In this document: positions 44,788 through 55,240 of the stretch, piece after piece
How positions within the stretch are numbered: position 1 is the stretch's first letter
How the letters are laid out: every line of letters begins with the position of its first letter
Origin: Stemphylium vesicarium
Taxonomy: Eukaryota; Ascomycota; Dothideomycetes; Pleosporales; Pleosporaceae
NCBI GenBank assembly: GCA_004380135.1
Contig: QXCR01000039.1
Coordinates: forward strand, 62,001 to 126,000
Reading direction: 5' to 3'
Length of the DNA stretch: 64,000 bases
Translations under genes and position numbers: made by a program
Notes under the pieces: generated by a model
The model's database searches: none
What the model was told of the DNA's origin: nothing
Seen by the model: only the letters and a program-made list of their open reading frames with translations

Positions 44788-45477
44788 ATGAGCGTCACCA
44801 CCGGTGGGCTGGACGACACTTACGAGGCCTTGGACCACTATAACTGGGATGACGACATAGAATTTCAGGCCGGGCTCCAGGCCATCATAGGCAGCAACAG
44901 CACGCCCGAGCAAACAACCGAGCTAGCGTTGCGGGCGCGATGCTTCTACTACGCGAGGTAGGTACAGCCAAGATGGAAAGTTGCTTCGATCGATGCCCTG
45001 ACTGAGAGCGTGTGCAGGAAATACAACAAGAACATTGATTTCGACGCCTACAAAGCCTATCGCGACGCTCGAAATCGCCCGCCACCCACACCACCCAGCT
45101 CGACCAACGTGCTCGCATCATCCGTCGTAGACCAGGAGCTATCCTCGTCCAACACCCGGACTGCGAGTAATCCCACAACGAGCGCTGCTACAGCCACAGC
45201 CACTAGCACCACTGCGACCGCGACAAGTACAGAGCCAAGTGGCGTCCTCCCTACCCCGCCCACGACAAGCGAGCCACCCGCGCCCTACCCTACTAGCTTT
45301 GCGCATATAGTAGATTTGATAACGAGTGGGAAGCCAGTACCAGGCATCAAAGAAATCCCGCCTACGGTGCTAGAAGGGCAAGGGACGCAAGCAAGTAAAC
45401 CGCGGAGGAAGAAGCCATGGGAAAAGGACGAAGCTTCTGGTGACCCAGAGGTTGCCCGGCCAGTTGAGGGAGGGTAA
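44788..45477 (+). CDS. KPWE-motif protein, probable PEX39-type peroxisomal import factor
   Basis: Exons 44788-44957 and 45018-45477 (60-nt intron) give 209 residues. The N-terminal helical block includes YNWDDDIEFQAGLQAIIG (18-35) and ELALRARCFYYARKYNKNI (45-63). A Thr/Ala/Ser-rich disordered linker (about 76-145) follows. The C-terminal block has AHIVDLITSGKPVPGIKEIP (152-171) and KPRRKKPWEKDE (184-195) with a KPWE motif. The SGKPVPGIK-x-IP plus KPWE layout is, as I recall, that of the fungal KPWE/DUF5572 family and of the peroxin PEX39 (yeast Yjr012c, human C6orf226), which helps Pex7 import PTS2 cargo and shares the KPWE motif with Pex13. There is no membrane segment or PTS1. Function is inferred from motifs only. 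Confidence 0.78.
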
Positions 45478-45924
45478 CATAGTCGCATTGGTATCTAGCT
45501 TGACATGTACCATGCTTGGGGAAAGGCGAGCACACAGAAAGACTTCTTGAGATATTAGAGGCATTACTTTCTTGCCATTTGCGTACTGGTAGTCATAAAG
45601 ATAGAAGCGGCGCAATCATAGAAATGACATCACGATAGAACGAATGCACGATAAAGTCAAGACAGATTATGTACGCTTATGCTATCTACACACCCATACA
45701 CACAAACGTATACGCTACATACATGAAACCCACAACCACCGACCAGCACAAACGAGATACCAAAACAACACTGGGGTATATAGCAAATCCGACCTCCCAT
45801 CCACTATACGCCGATATAACAACAACAACAACAACAATAACAACAACAACGACAACGACAACAACAACAACGAAAACAACAACAACAACAACAAAGAAAA
45901 TGTCCCGAGAAATTGTGGAGGCTT
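45478..45924. other. convergent 3' region between the PEX39-like gene and ABP2
   Basis: Two genes end facing each other over 447 bp. The segment holds a long AAC/GTT trinucleotide repeat that would sit in the ABP2 3' UTR as GUU units. Confidence 0.6.
45818..45894. repeat. (AAC)n trinucleotide microsatellite
   Basis: About 75 bp of AAC units with a few AAT, GAC and GAA interruptions, starting 31 bp past the ABP2 stop. Confidence 0.93.
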
Positions 45925-48900
45925 TTACAGCACAGCATCAAGGATCCTATCCTTCAAACTCTTCACCTCCTCTTGACTCTCCCAGAGTTTCCTCTGGACA
46001 TCGAGGAACTTCGTTTTCCACGCTGCGGGCGCTGTTTGATTAGGGTCGTGACATTCGAGTTCTGAGATGCCGCGTGCAGCAGATGCTTCGTCGGCGTCTG
46101 GAGTCGTCTCGAGACCTTTGGCTATCCACTCGCCCGTCAGACCACCGAATGAGACGGCAAAGGAGACATCAAAGGTTTCTTTGATGCGCCCGCCTCCTTG
46201 CATATTGTCGGCGTCTTCATCATCATCTTCGTCAATGGGCGACTCGTAACCATCGCCGCCAATGCGAAAACGTATGCACTCTACTCGCCGTACACCCCCA
46301 GTGGGCCCACCAACGCCCACACCAACACTTCCTGCAAGTCCGAGACAACTGCTGATGGCAATGCCGAGCGCTTGGTCGCTCATCACTTTTGCTGGTGATG
46401 CAGAACCGGGCGTGGGCTTGGCATAGAGGGGCTGCAGGATCGCTGAAGCGAGCGTCTTGGCTTCGTTACCTCGTAAGCGCTTCCGTCGACCACTCAAAGG
46501 AGCGCGTATCAACTCTGCAGCTAGCGCGCGGTTCAACGTCTCCAACGGTACCGTCGGCATTTGCGATGATGTCGAAAGTTCTGGCTCCGTTTGCGATCGT
46601 GTTGGTGGCGGCGGCCGTGGTTGTGCGGGCGTCTCAGACGGGGTGAGCGCTCCGTGATAGGTTTGATGCGTTGGCCGATTTTGTTTTTCATACATGCTTT
46701 GTTGCTCGTATGTATTCCCAGGCGAGACCTGTGTTGATGCGGCGCTTATTGGAGATGGGCCTAGTCCAGTGCCTGGAGACTCGTTCTCCATTCCATTGAC
46801 AAGCACGGTTGGCGTGGTCAACCGTACCACCGGATTGCCAACATTAGGAGGAACTTGAAGACTCAGTCGCTGCTTCTGTGGGGCACCACCCATGGGCGGC
46901 CCCTCAATCTTGGATGGTGAGATAGCTGACGCTGGCGTCGGTGGAAAGCGGAAAGAGTTCTCGGGGGCTGGAGGATCCGAATGTGCTCGCTCAACAATGG
47001 GTGTCAAGTTGCCTGGATTCCGATCGATTGGTGGACCTTCTTTAGTTTTGGGATTGGCTGGGAATGTCACAAAGGGTCCATCCCGAATGGAGCGATTACT
47101 GGGAGGTCGGCCTCGAAGCTTGCCAGTAGACGAACCATTGTTGCTTGACCATGCCGACGATACGGCAGGACCGTGACGTCGACGAGAGCGTGATCTAGCA
47201 CTCGAAGGTGTGACGGCGGATTGCGGTTCGTCGAAGAAAGGATAAGCAGACTGCGGGGTGACGGCGGAGAGAGGATGAGGTGTCTGAGGCGTATCCTGTG
47301 CATTCACCCGCCATCGTGCGTGATGTCCTGCCATTGGTGAGTCTCCGTAGGGTGTGAGATTACCGTGACCTAGACGACTTGGAGCAGAAGCTGCGGTGAG
47401 GGCAGAAGAAGGAGTGACGGTTGAGACTGCAGTCCACGGATCTTGCGGTGTTAAAAAGCCTCCATGCATGTTGCCGGGGTGAGCGCTTGTAGGATATGCG
47501 GACTGAGGCTGCAACACGTTGCCAAACGCCACCGAGGTATCCAATTGGGGCCGTTTGCGGGCTGGCGTTCCTTCATCGAAATCAATGTCATCCCCCCCGT
47601 CTTCTGCTTTCCGACGTCCGCGCTTGGGTTTAAATTTGGGATCCAGAGCCCTAATGGCCAAGTCCTCCTCTAAAGGCACGCCGTCACGCTCTTCGCTTGG
47701 GAAGGGATTGTGCGCCGGCGGTATTTGCAAGAAGTAGGGGTGCTGGTTGCCCTGCAGGTAGTCGAAGAATGCATCGATATGCATGGCGCGCATCCATCGC
47801 TAGATGCTATTAGTAAAGTACGGTTGGAGTGCAATGACATGAAGTTTGGTAAGACAAAAGCAGTGAAGACGTGGAAGGATAGGGATTCGGAAACATGAGA
47901 AGTGCTCAAACATTCCCCGCTGACTTGCAGCCATGATAAGCTGGGCCAAAAGGGTCGCATCATGTTGAAGCATGTTCCATCCCAAGGCACTCCACATACT
48001 GTGAGTGGCTCGGTTCGCGCGCACTGTGCCGGGCACCAGCTGGGTGGTCCCGGTCGCAATGGGGCGTTGAGGCTTGTACTGACTGCGCCGCACAGCCCGG
48101 ACGACATGCATAAACACACTGTTGGATCTACAAGATTCCTGGACACGAAAGAGTGAAAGATGGACACACTTGCAAAGGAATAGGCTTGGCATTCGCCGGT
48201 GTAAAAGAAACAAGAGTGAATTGAATGAGCTTTCCGTACCTTGAGTCTGACCGAGTATTGCTGCACCTTTTGCGTGCTCTGCCCCTCGTCTGTGTTTGGC
48301 GGCTTCACGCCCAGATCCAGTGCCAGTTGCGTCCATGTCTTGACCTCTTTTGTGCCGAGCTTCTTGATGAGCCCGAAGAGGGACCAGGTATTAAAGGTGT
48401 TTCCATCGCTCCTCGGAGGTGTCCTAAACAGCTTGACCAGTTCGGTCGTGTCGATGGTGCTGGGGAAGTTGGGGTTGCACCAGAGTATGAAGGCGGCGTA
48501 GGCATTGTCGATGGTGTCGTCGGACACATCGCGCGGGGGAGGGTCACGATCGGCGGGCTCGTTGTGGGCTGCTACCTGGCGAGGCTGGCTGGTGGGAGAT
48601 ATTTGGGAGAAGCGCGGCGAGGCGTTCCCAGAGGCTGGGGGAGTCTGGGAGCTGCGCATGTCGCCATAAAAGCCGTGGGAGAGGTGTCCGGCATTGTCAG
48701 GCTGAAGTAGATGGCCTGGCTGCGCCTGATGGGGGACGGCCGACATGGGCGTGTGCACATTGCGGCTGGCACCTGTGCTCTGCTCCAACCCGGGGTCGAT
48801 TGCTGCTACACCACCACTGCCTGGATGCCGGAAGGGCGAGTAGGCCGGGCCGTTGCCGGGCCCCGTGTGTTCGTAGTGGGCGTGGGCGTGGGCGTGGGTG

Positions 48901-48974
48901 TGAGCGTGAACGTGTGTGTTGGTTGTGAGGAGAGTGTGTTCCGTCTCTCCTTCCTCGCCATAGCCGGCCTGCAT
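45925..48974 (-). CDS. abp2: ARS-binding protein 2 family (Abp2) DNA-binding protein
   Basis: Exons 48240-48974 and 45925-47799 give 869 residues. The conserved Abp2 block spans the splice: YAAFILWCNPNFPSTIDTTE, KLFRTPPRSDGNTFNTWSLF, KTWTQLALDLGVKPP, STQKVQQYSVRLK joined to RWMRAMHIDAFFDYL, then PLEEDLAIRALDPKFKPKRG. The family is named for binding an ARS element in fission yeast; whether this member binds origins is unknown. A His/Ala repeat (HAHTHAHAHAH) lies near the N-terminus. The C-terminal two thirds are Pro/Ser-rich, ending in a basic helix (RRKRLRGNEAKTLASAIL), a Gly-rich hydrophobic stretch and a coiled coil (WKTKFLDVQRKLWESQEEVK). The 440-nt intron is far longer than others here and is open in two frames (see findings). 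Confidence 0.85.
48876..48919. repeat. (GTGGGC)n-like minisatellite coding His/Ala repeat
   Basis: Hexamer-based repeat of about 44 bp in the first ABP2 exon, read on the minus strand as alternating His-Ala and His-Thr. Confidence 0.85.
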
Positions 48975-49944
48975 GGTTCTCCACGATGAGACGCTCTCAG
49001 CTGCTGTCTCGACCGGTCAGCATGCCATGAGGGCGCAATGATGAGTCGCGGCCGCGCTAATGCCAACAGCAGGCCATGGGTTATAGGCTGGAGAGGGTGC
49101 GCGACAGGCTGCAAATGTCCGAGAGTGCGCGATAGCCTGCTTTCTTTTTTGGTCCCCAGGCGACGAGCAGCGGGAGGAAGAGGTGGGAGAGGGGAGGAAT
49201 AGAGGAGCGTTGCAGCGGCTGCTGTCGCAACGGAGCCTGCGAGTCCAGCGCGAAGGGGTCCAACGATAGGATGCGATGCGCCCAGCGCCGTCGCTGTATT
49301 ATTTCTTAACAAAAAGCTACTACGCTATTACGTCGTGGGAGATGGCAGCGCGCGCTATATCAGGTCGCGTCGTCGAGGGTCCAGTCGATGGGATGTTAAT
49401 TTGCGTTCCTTCAGGTGCCTCGCGCCCGTCGTGCCTGCCTGCTTCGGGGACATTTTGTTGACTTATGGCAGCTGAGCCCACACCCCAGCATCGTCGCTTC
49501 TATTTTTGGATCGTCCGAACGCACCTCTCTCATGACACACCCCATGTCGCTGCACCATCATCACGCCTATTTCATCTATTCTGCCATCTGACTGGCTGCC
49601 TATTTACGCTCCACCATGAACTTGCCACACTTTTACACCGAGCGGCGACCCGACCAAGCCCTTCTGGGACCCTGTACCACTGGAACCAGTATGGCCCACG
49701 AAACACAGGCCTTAGTATATTGCCACTACAGGAGACCCACGGAGAGCATCCAAGAATAACAGCCCCTGTAACCCTGTATAGAGACTAGTTCCTGTGCAAC
49801 ATTGTAATGCAGTCGGCGCTTTTTAAGACCAGGCTATGGATGTGACCTCGTGAGGTGCTGATTAAAACCTTTGCACATGTACCTTGCCACCACGAAATAG
49901 ACTACTTATTCCATTTCTCGCGTTACCGTCACTACAACTTGCAT
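48975..49944. other. intergenic
   Basis: ABP2 promoter and TRS120 3' flank. A 107-codon plus frame (49465-49788) has no recognisable content. Confidence 0.5.
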
Positions 49945-52900
49945 TCATCTTCTCGCCATAATCACACACGGTTCTCTCAGGTACCAAGTCCTCAGTTTTA
50001 TCTCTCCCAAAACATCCCCCTGCAGTAGCCGTTCCGTATCGCTCTTCTTGTTTCCTTCCTCTCCGTCCTCATCTGCCAGGACCTCTGCTTCTTCGACTGT
50101 AGCTCCAATTTCATATGTGCCAGAGCACAGTGCGACGACCCCAAGTTCCGACTCTACACTGGCCCCAGGCTGTATAAGGGGTAGCTTGCGTTGTAAGACA
50201 CCCGTCCATGAAAGTCGCTTGTCCAGATCGAGAGCGATATTATGTGGAAGTGCTGCGAGGTGCGGTTGGAGGCGCAGGATAGGCGAAATCGGGTGAGGAC
50301 TTCGGTTTCGGATTGTAGTTTTTAGGCTAAGGAATGTGTCGATTGGTGCCGAGAATTTGGCGCGACTGAGCTGCTGCACCGTTGCAGCGTCCTCCTCCTC
50401 TTCTTCTTCTTCTTCTTCTTCTTCTTCTTCTGCTGCCGCGGCGGGGGAATCGGAAACGAGCATCGTCGTGATATCGACGTCATCTAGTTTGATGGCTTCG
50501 ACCATACGCGGCGTAAAACGTATACCGCGAAGTTCCAAGTCGCCGTGACGACCATTGTCCTCTTCCTTCCACATTCCGCGTACAATTTTCAGAAGTTCTT
50601 GGCGGTACCAGAAAGCTTCCCTACTGGCCCGCTCTGTCTCGGGGGAAATCTTGCTTGTGCTGACAACGAATTGTCGTTGGTTCGCCGGGTTGAGTGATGG
50701 GATCGCAGCATGTGGGTTGTGAAGGTAAAGCTTTGGGAGTATCATGACGAGTCTGCTAACGTGGCCTGGTTGTATGATTTCGTTGACGCTATACGCATCT
50801 TTCCAGGGATCATCATTTTGCGACTCATCAGTTGACGGGCGCCGTGCTTCGAGCGTTATCGACAATGGGTTCGGCCAGGAATTCCTCAGATCGAGAAGAA
50901 GCATGCAGTATTCGTCATCATAACCTTGGCTCTGTTTGTATTGTATAAAAGAGCGTAGGTGGGCATCGGCTTTTCCAGAAGCCAATTGTCGTGCCGTCTC
51001 AGAGTCAGATTCCTGATTCGAAACGATAGCTTTAGACCATCCGATATCGCCGGACAATGGCACTATATCCGGTCGTTGCAGCTGGACACTTGCATTCACA
51101 GTGATCGATATAGGCGCCGAAACCTGGCGGGTGAAGACGCGGTCTTCAACTTCTGATCTTCGCTTGCCAAGATTGGCATAGTCGATTTGAATGGTAGCAT
51201 CAGTTAGTCGAGTACGACCAATGACTTCAATTGTAAAATCAATCTCTTCACCCGGCTTGATGCTCGGCGACTCCTCTTCTGCATCTTTGCACCAACGCAA
51301 TGACGGATGATGTGCAAGCTGGACCTCAAGCTCGTGTAGTTCCGCCGGAGGAAGGTCTTTGTTCGACGTTGCTGTGTGTATCGCAGTCGTTGCAGTATCC
51401 TGGAAGGAAATGTGAACAAAGTCCACAGCGGTCGTTGATGAGGTGTTTTTGACAGTGACAGTGAATCTTTTCCTTTCCCCCTCGAGCACCATGACCGCTG
51501 ACTGCGGAAGGGACACATTGGTTATGATGATGACGGGCTGATCCTGTATTACAGAAAATGTAAGCGATTCTGGCCTTGGTTGAGATGTCGCTTTTCGGTC
51601 AATAGAGGGAGAGATAGCTGACGAAGGCCTCGAGGTTGGAGCCCCTAGACAAGCCTTTAGCCCCAGTCGTTTCATTTTGGGCTCTCTTTTGGGCTTCCAT
51701 GGCTCAGGAAATATTGGGAACAGCCGTTCCCGACATCCGATGAGTTTTACATAGCAGCCGATGATCTTCAATTCACCCGCTGAGCGTGCTGTTCCGGAGA
51801 TCTGGAACTTCTGCGTCCTGTATGGCCCAAGGAGGAAATGCTCCTCCACTCCCACGAACTCGATACCCTCTGCGGCAATCCTCAATGACTCCACTCCAAG
51901 TTCAAAGTCGTATGGATTCTGCAGGGCAATCACAAAACGATACTCTTCGTTGGCAACCAAGATAGTGTTCGCAGCGCTTGTCTGTGGTTTCTTGACCCAT
52001 GCGTTGTATAGAAAAGGGCCGTCTTTGCCCTGGGGGTCAGACTTTAGCTCCGTCCCTTGGCGCTGCGTCAATCGGAGGGCCTCGGTTTCGTCTAGGATGA
52101 ACAACCCACGGACGAGAAAATCATCCCAGTATTCTGTTTCCACGTGCTGAAAACCAAGCTTCTTGGCTGCACTGACTGTTCTTGAGATATTCGAGTACAG
52201 TCGCACCTGTTCGTCTCGTGGGAGCGACACGTATACGTCGGTGCTGTTGGGTTTTGGCGCAGTCCCAGGACCCGCAACCCTCAGCAACAACGCAGTGAAA
52301 TGAAGAACGCCGTTGAAATCCGGCAACGCTTCACAAAAGCTCAGACATGTTCGAAGTATTTCTAGTTTGAGGCTGAGGCTTCCAAATGATCGCAGGGATG
52401 AGATCGCTAGAATGGCATCTACCACGCGTTGGCTGGCAACGCTGTCCGACGCACTTTCTTCGTTGTCACCCTTCTTATCAGCCGCGGTTATGTCGGGCAT
52501 AGTTCCTTTCGAATTCGGGATTCCATATATCCGGCCCAATAAGCCCAAGAACTCGTCAATCCCGTTCTCGACTTCACCTTCTCCTAGATTGAGCGCACCA
52601 GCGCCAGAGCCACTGCTACTTGCAACGTTGAGAGCAGCAAGGCCAGCAGCTGGGTGAACACCCATCTCAGCCGCTCCCACTTTTCGGGCTTGAATTAGAC
52701 CGGGAACGAGTGACGTTATAAACTCTTTCATGACGATGGCTTTCTTCCGCTGTAATCCGAGTGATGATAGAACGGAAGCCACACCAGCAAGTATCACAAC
52801 TCGATCCGTAGGGTTCATGCCAGATGCTTCAACCGGCCCTGGTAGTGCGCGAAAAAGCATAGAAGCTATGTCATTTCGTGTGGGGTGTACGCTGAGCCTC

Positions 52901-54618
52901 GGGACAGAAAACCGTGGTTTCTGTTTGTAGGGTATGTTTTGAACAAGATGGCGCAGTGAATCCTCGTCTAGATACCCCGCTGACAAGTTAATGGCGGCCA
53001 GTAACTTTGAGAATCGCACCACACATTCCGAGAATGCCAACGGCGGCAATGATTCGCCAGCGAAATTAGCCGCCCGTGTGTACAAGTTTAGGATCATGTT
53101 TATGAGATCTGGTAAAAGCGAGTTCAAAGCATCGAGGGAATTGTCGTGATTGAGCGTCTTGGCTGATGCTGAGACGTCCGCAGCACTGTTAGTTGGTGTG
53201 TGCTGTGGTGATTTGGTGCCATTAGACTTGTCAAATGCTGGATAGCAGATTTGAGGTATCTTTGTGGGTTAGCAGACTCTTGTGGAGGTTTGTAGGTAGA
53301 AGCATTACTGACCTGAAACTCCATGCCAGACCAGGCAAACAACAGCATACAAACCATGATGTTTTCGAGGGCTTTGGCATGCCACAGGTGATCGCTCAAC
53401 GTGCGGGCTCTTGTCGCGCCGTCTGTGAGCTCCCGTATAGCCTCGACCCATTGTCCGGCACACATGTACAAAGTACCGGTCACGATGCTGATGCGGCCGC
53501 GGCCCTTATTACGGGCTCTTTCACCTACTCCGCCAGACCCAAACCCGTGGATCGATACGCGGTCGGCTGCGGAATTCTTTGTTGATGCACCGGGTTTTGC
53601 AGGGTTGTTAGCCGTCTGGTGCAAAGTGTTTGCTGCGTTGATTCCGGAAATCTCGTCAAAAGTTGTTGGTGGTGTGCGAGTACCTTGCGCGCTCACTGAA
53701 GCAGAGCGCGGGTCTTCCGTAGACAGCGGACCTCCAGAGCTCGATGGAAGTACAGGCATGGATGCGCGGTGTGTGTCTTTTTGGGCGTTTCCTACAGGTG
53801 ATTCTGGCCTACTCGTGCTGGGTACCTGAGAGTTTCGCCTTCCGAACTGTGATATAGAGTCGGATATGGCCCAGCTTGGTGTGACTTCTAACGTCCCACT
53901 CTGGGAAGCGGGAGAGACTAAGGTAGGGAGAGCTTGGATGGACTTTGCCAACGTCGTCATCTCCGCCAGCAAGGTTGCAGTGAGATCGCACATAAATGTC
54001 TTCATTGTTGTCGTTTTGAGATGTGTTTTCGGAGGAACTAGAAGCGTTTCTTGAGGCAAGCGGGGATGGCGAGTGTGGGTTGCGGAATCGAACATCATGA
54101 GGCTGTGCAGATATGCCCTAGGAAACTGCTCTCTGAGATCATCTATCCCGAACAGAAGAGAGTTTGCATTCTCATCCTCAGCAGGTGGATCTTCAAATGC
54201 CTCCGCCGAGCTTTCGTCTAGGGCACGTGACGGCTGCAGCCATGCATACTCTGATGCATCTCCTATTCCAATGACAAGTAGTGGGTCCCTGAATTGCTCA
54301 AATGGTGACAATGACAGGTGAGAAGCCGAAGGCATAGATGTCGATAAGTCATAAAGTAGCGTTCCAACAGGCCATGCCAAGGGGGAAAACATGTCTATTC
54401 GTTGCCAAGATCAGCAAACAATGGAGCTAATCTGGGCCATGAGGGTGCATACTCCGATCTGGTCGAGGATCTGGGCTTATATCGCCCAGCCGAACCAGTG
54501 ATTCATGCTGTAAGAGGTCGACAAAAGCTAGGAACCGCGAACGCTTGATGCGACCGACGGGGAGAAGCAGGGCCCTAATGCGCGCAGGCGCGATCGGGGA
54601 TAGAGGGTCGGCTGCCAT
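49945..54618 (-). CDS. TRS120: TRAPPII complex subunit Trs120
   Basis: Exons 54453-54618, 53313-54394 and 49945-53259 give 1,520 residues; introns are 58 and 53 nt. Trs120 (TRAPPC9 in animals) is a large TRAPPII subunit acting at the Golgi in Ypt31/Rab11 activation. The N-terminus is diagnostic: APARIRALLLPVGRIKRSRF, VRLGDISPDPRPDRN, MFSPLAWPVGTLLYDL, LSPFEQFRDPLLVIGI. Further blocks are GRISIVTGTLYMCAGQW, HLWHAKALENIMVCMLLFAW, and immunoglobulin-like beta regions (VIALQNPYDFELGVESLRI, FLLGPYRTQKFQISGTA). Odd points are a Ser/Pro-rich insert at about 200-320 and a run of 13 Glu near residue 1365 coded by a CTC/CTT repeat. It diverges from the DUF3684 gene across 622 bp. Confidence 0.92.
50391..50431. 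repeat. CTC/CTT trinucleotide run coding poly-Glu in TRS120
   Basis: Forty-one bp of CTC and CTT triplets, coding 13 consecutive Glu on the minus strand, between Ala-rich and Asp-Ala residues. Confidence 0.93.
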
Positions 54619-55240
54619 CTCAACATCTGGAAATGTTGAACCTTTCGGTCAAATAAGACTCGGTTGTTTAGGGGTGTGAAGCCGTCCTGGCGGGTGTTTG
54701 CATGGTGTGCTGAATGTATGAGCAGTGAAGCGGTTGGCCATCTCCAAGCTTCGGCCTCGTGGCGGTGGCCCGAACGCGCTTAACCGCTTGCGTCGCTGGC
54801 CCCTGCACAAGTGTCTGCAACATCGAGAGACACACGAAACACGACATCTCACCGACATCCTTTCGTCCTTCACAGGGCCGCACTGTTACCTCCTCTAATC
54901 TTTGATGTCGTTTGCATAGCGTAAGCATAGCCGGGAGTTTGCTCAGTGGTTCATCCCGATTCTTTGATCTTCTGGGTCAAACCGTGGCTTTGCCACTACC
55001 GCCGCTCAGCCCTGGTTCACAAGACTATCCGGCCCAGCCAGCCCGATTTCATTACATTTCGACGTCCACTTTGTACACTTGTATCAGGAATTTGTACGAA
55101 CATCACCTTCATAAGTTTTCGGTCCTATTACAGCACTCGGCACACTTTATCTAGCTGTTAGCATACAACATCACCACCATCAGCTGCTTCGCAACGCCAC
55201 CGACAGTTTTCTAGGCCCGACTAGGAAGGCATTCTACAAG
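54619..55240. promoter_or_regulatory. bidirectional promoter between TRS120 and the DUF3684 gene
   Basis: 622 bp between divergent starts. The right-hand 150 bp is pyrimidine/CA-rich, like a 5' leader. No named site recognised. Confidence 0.5.
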
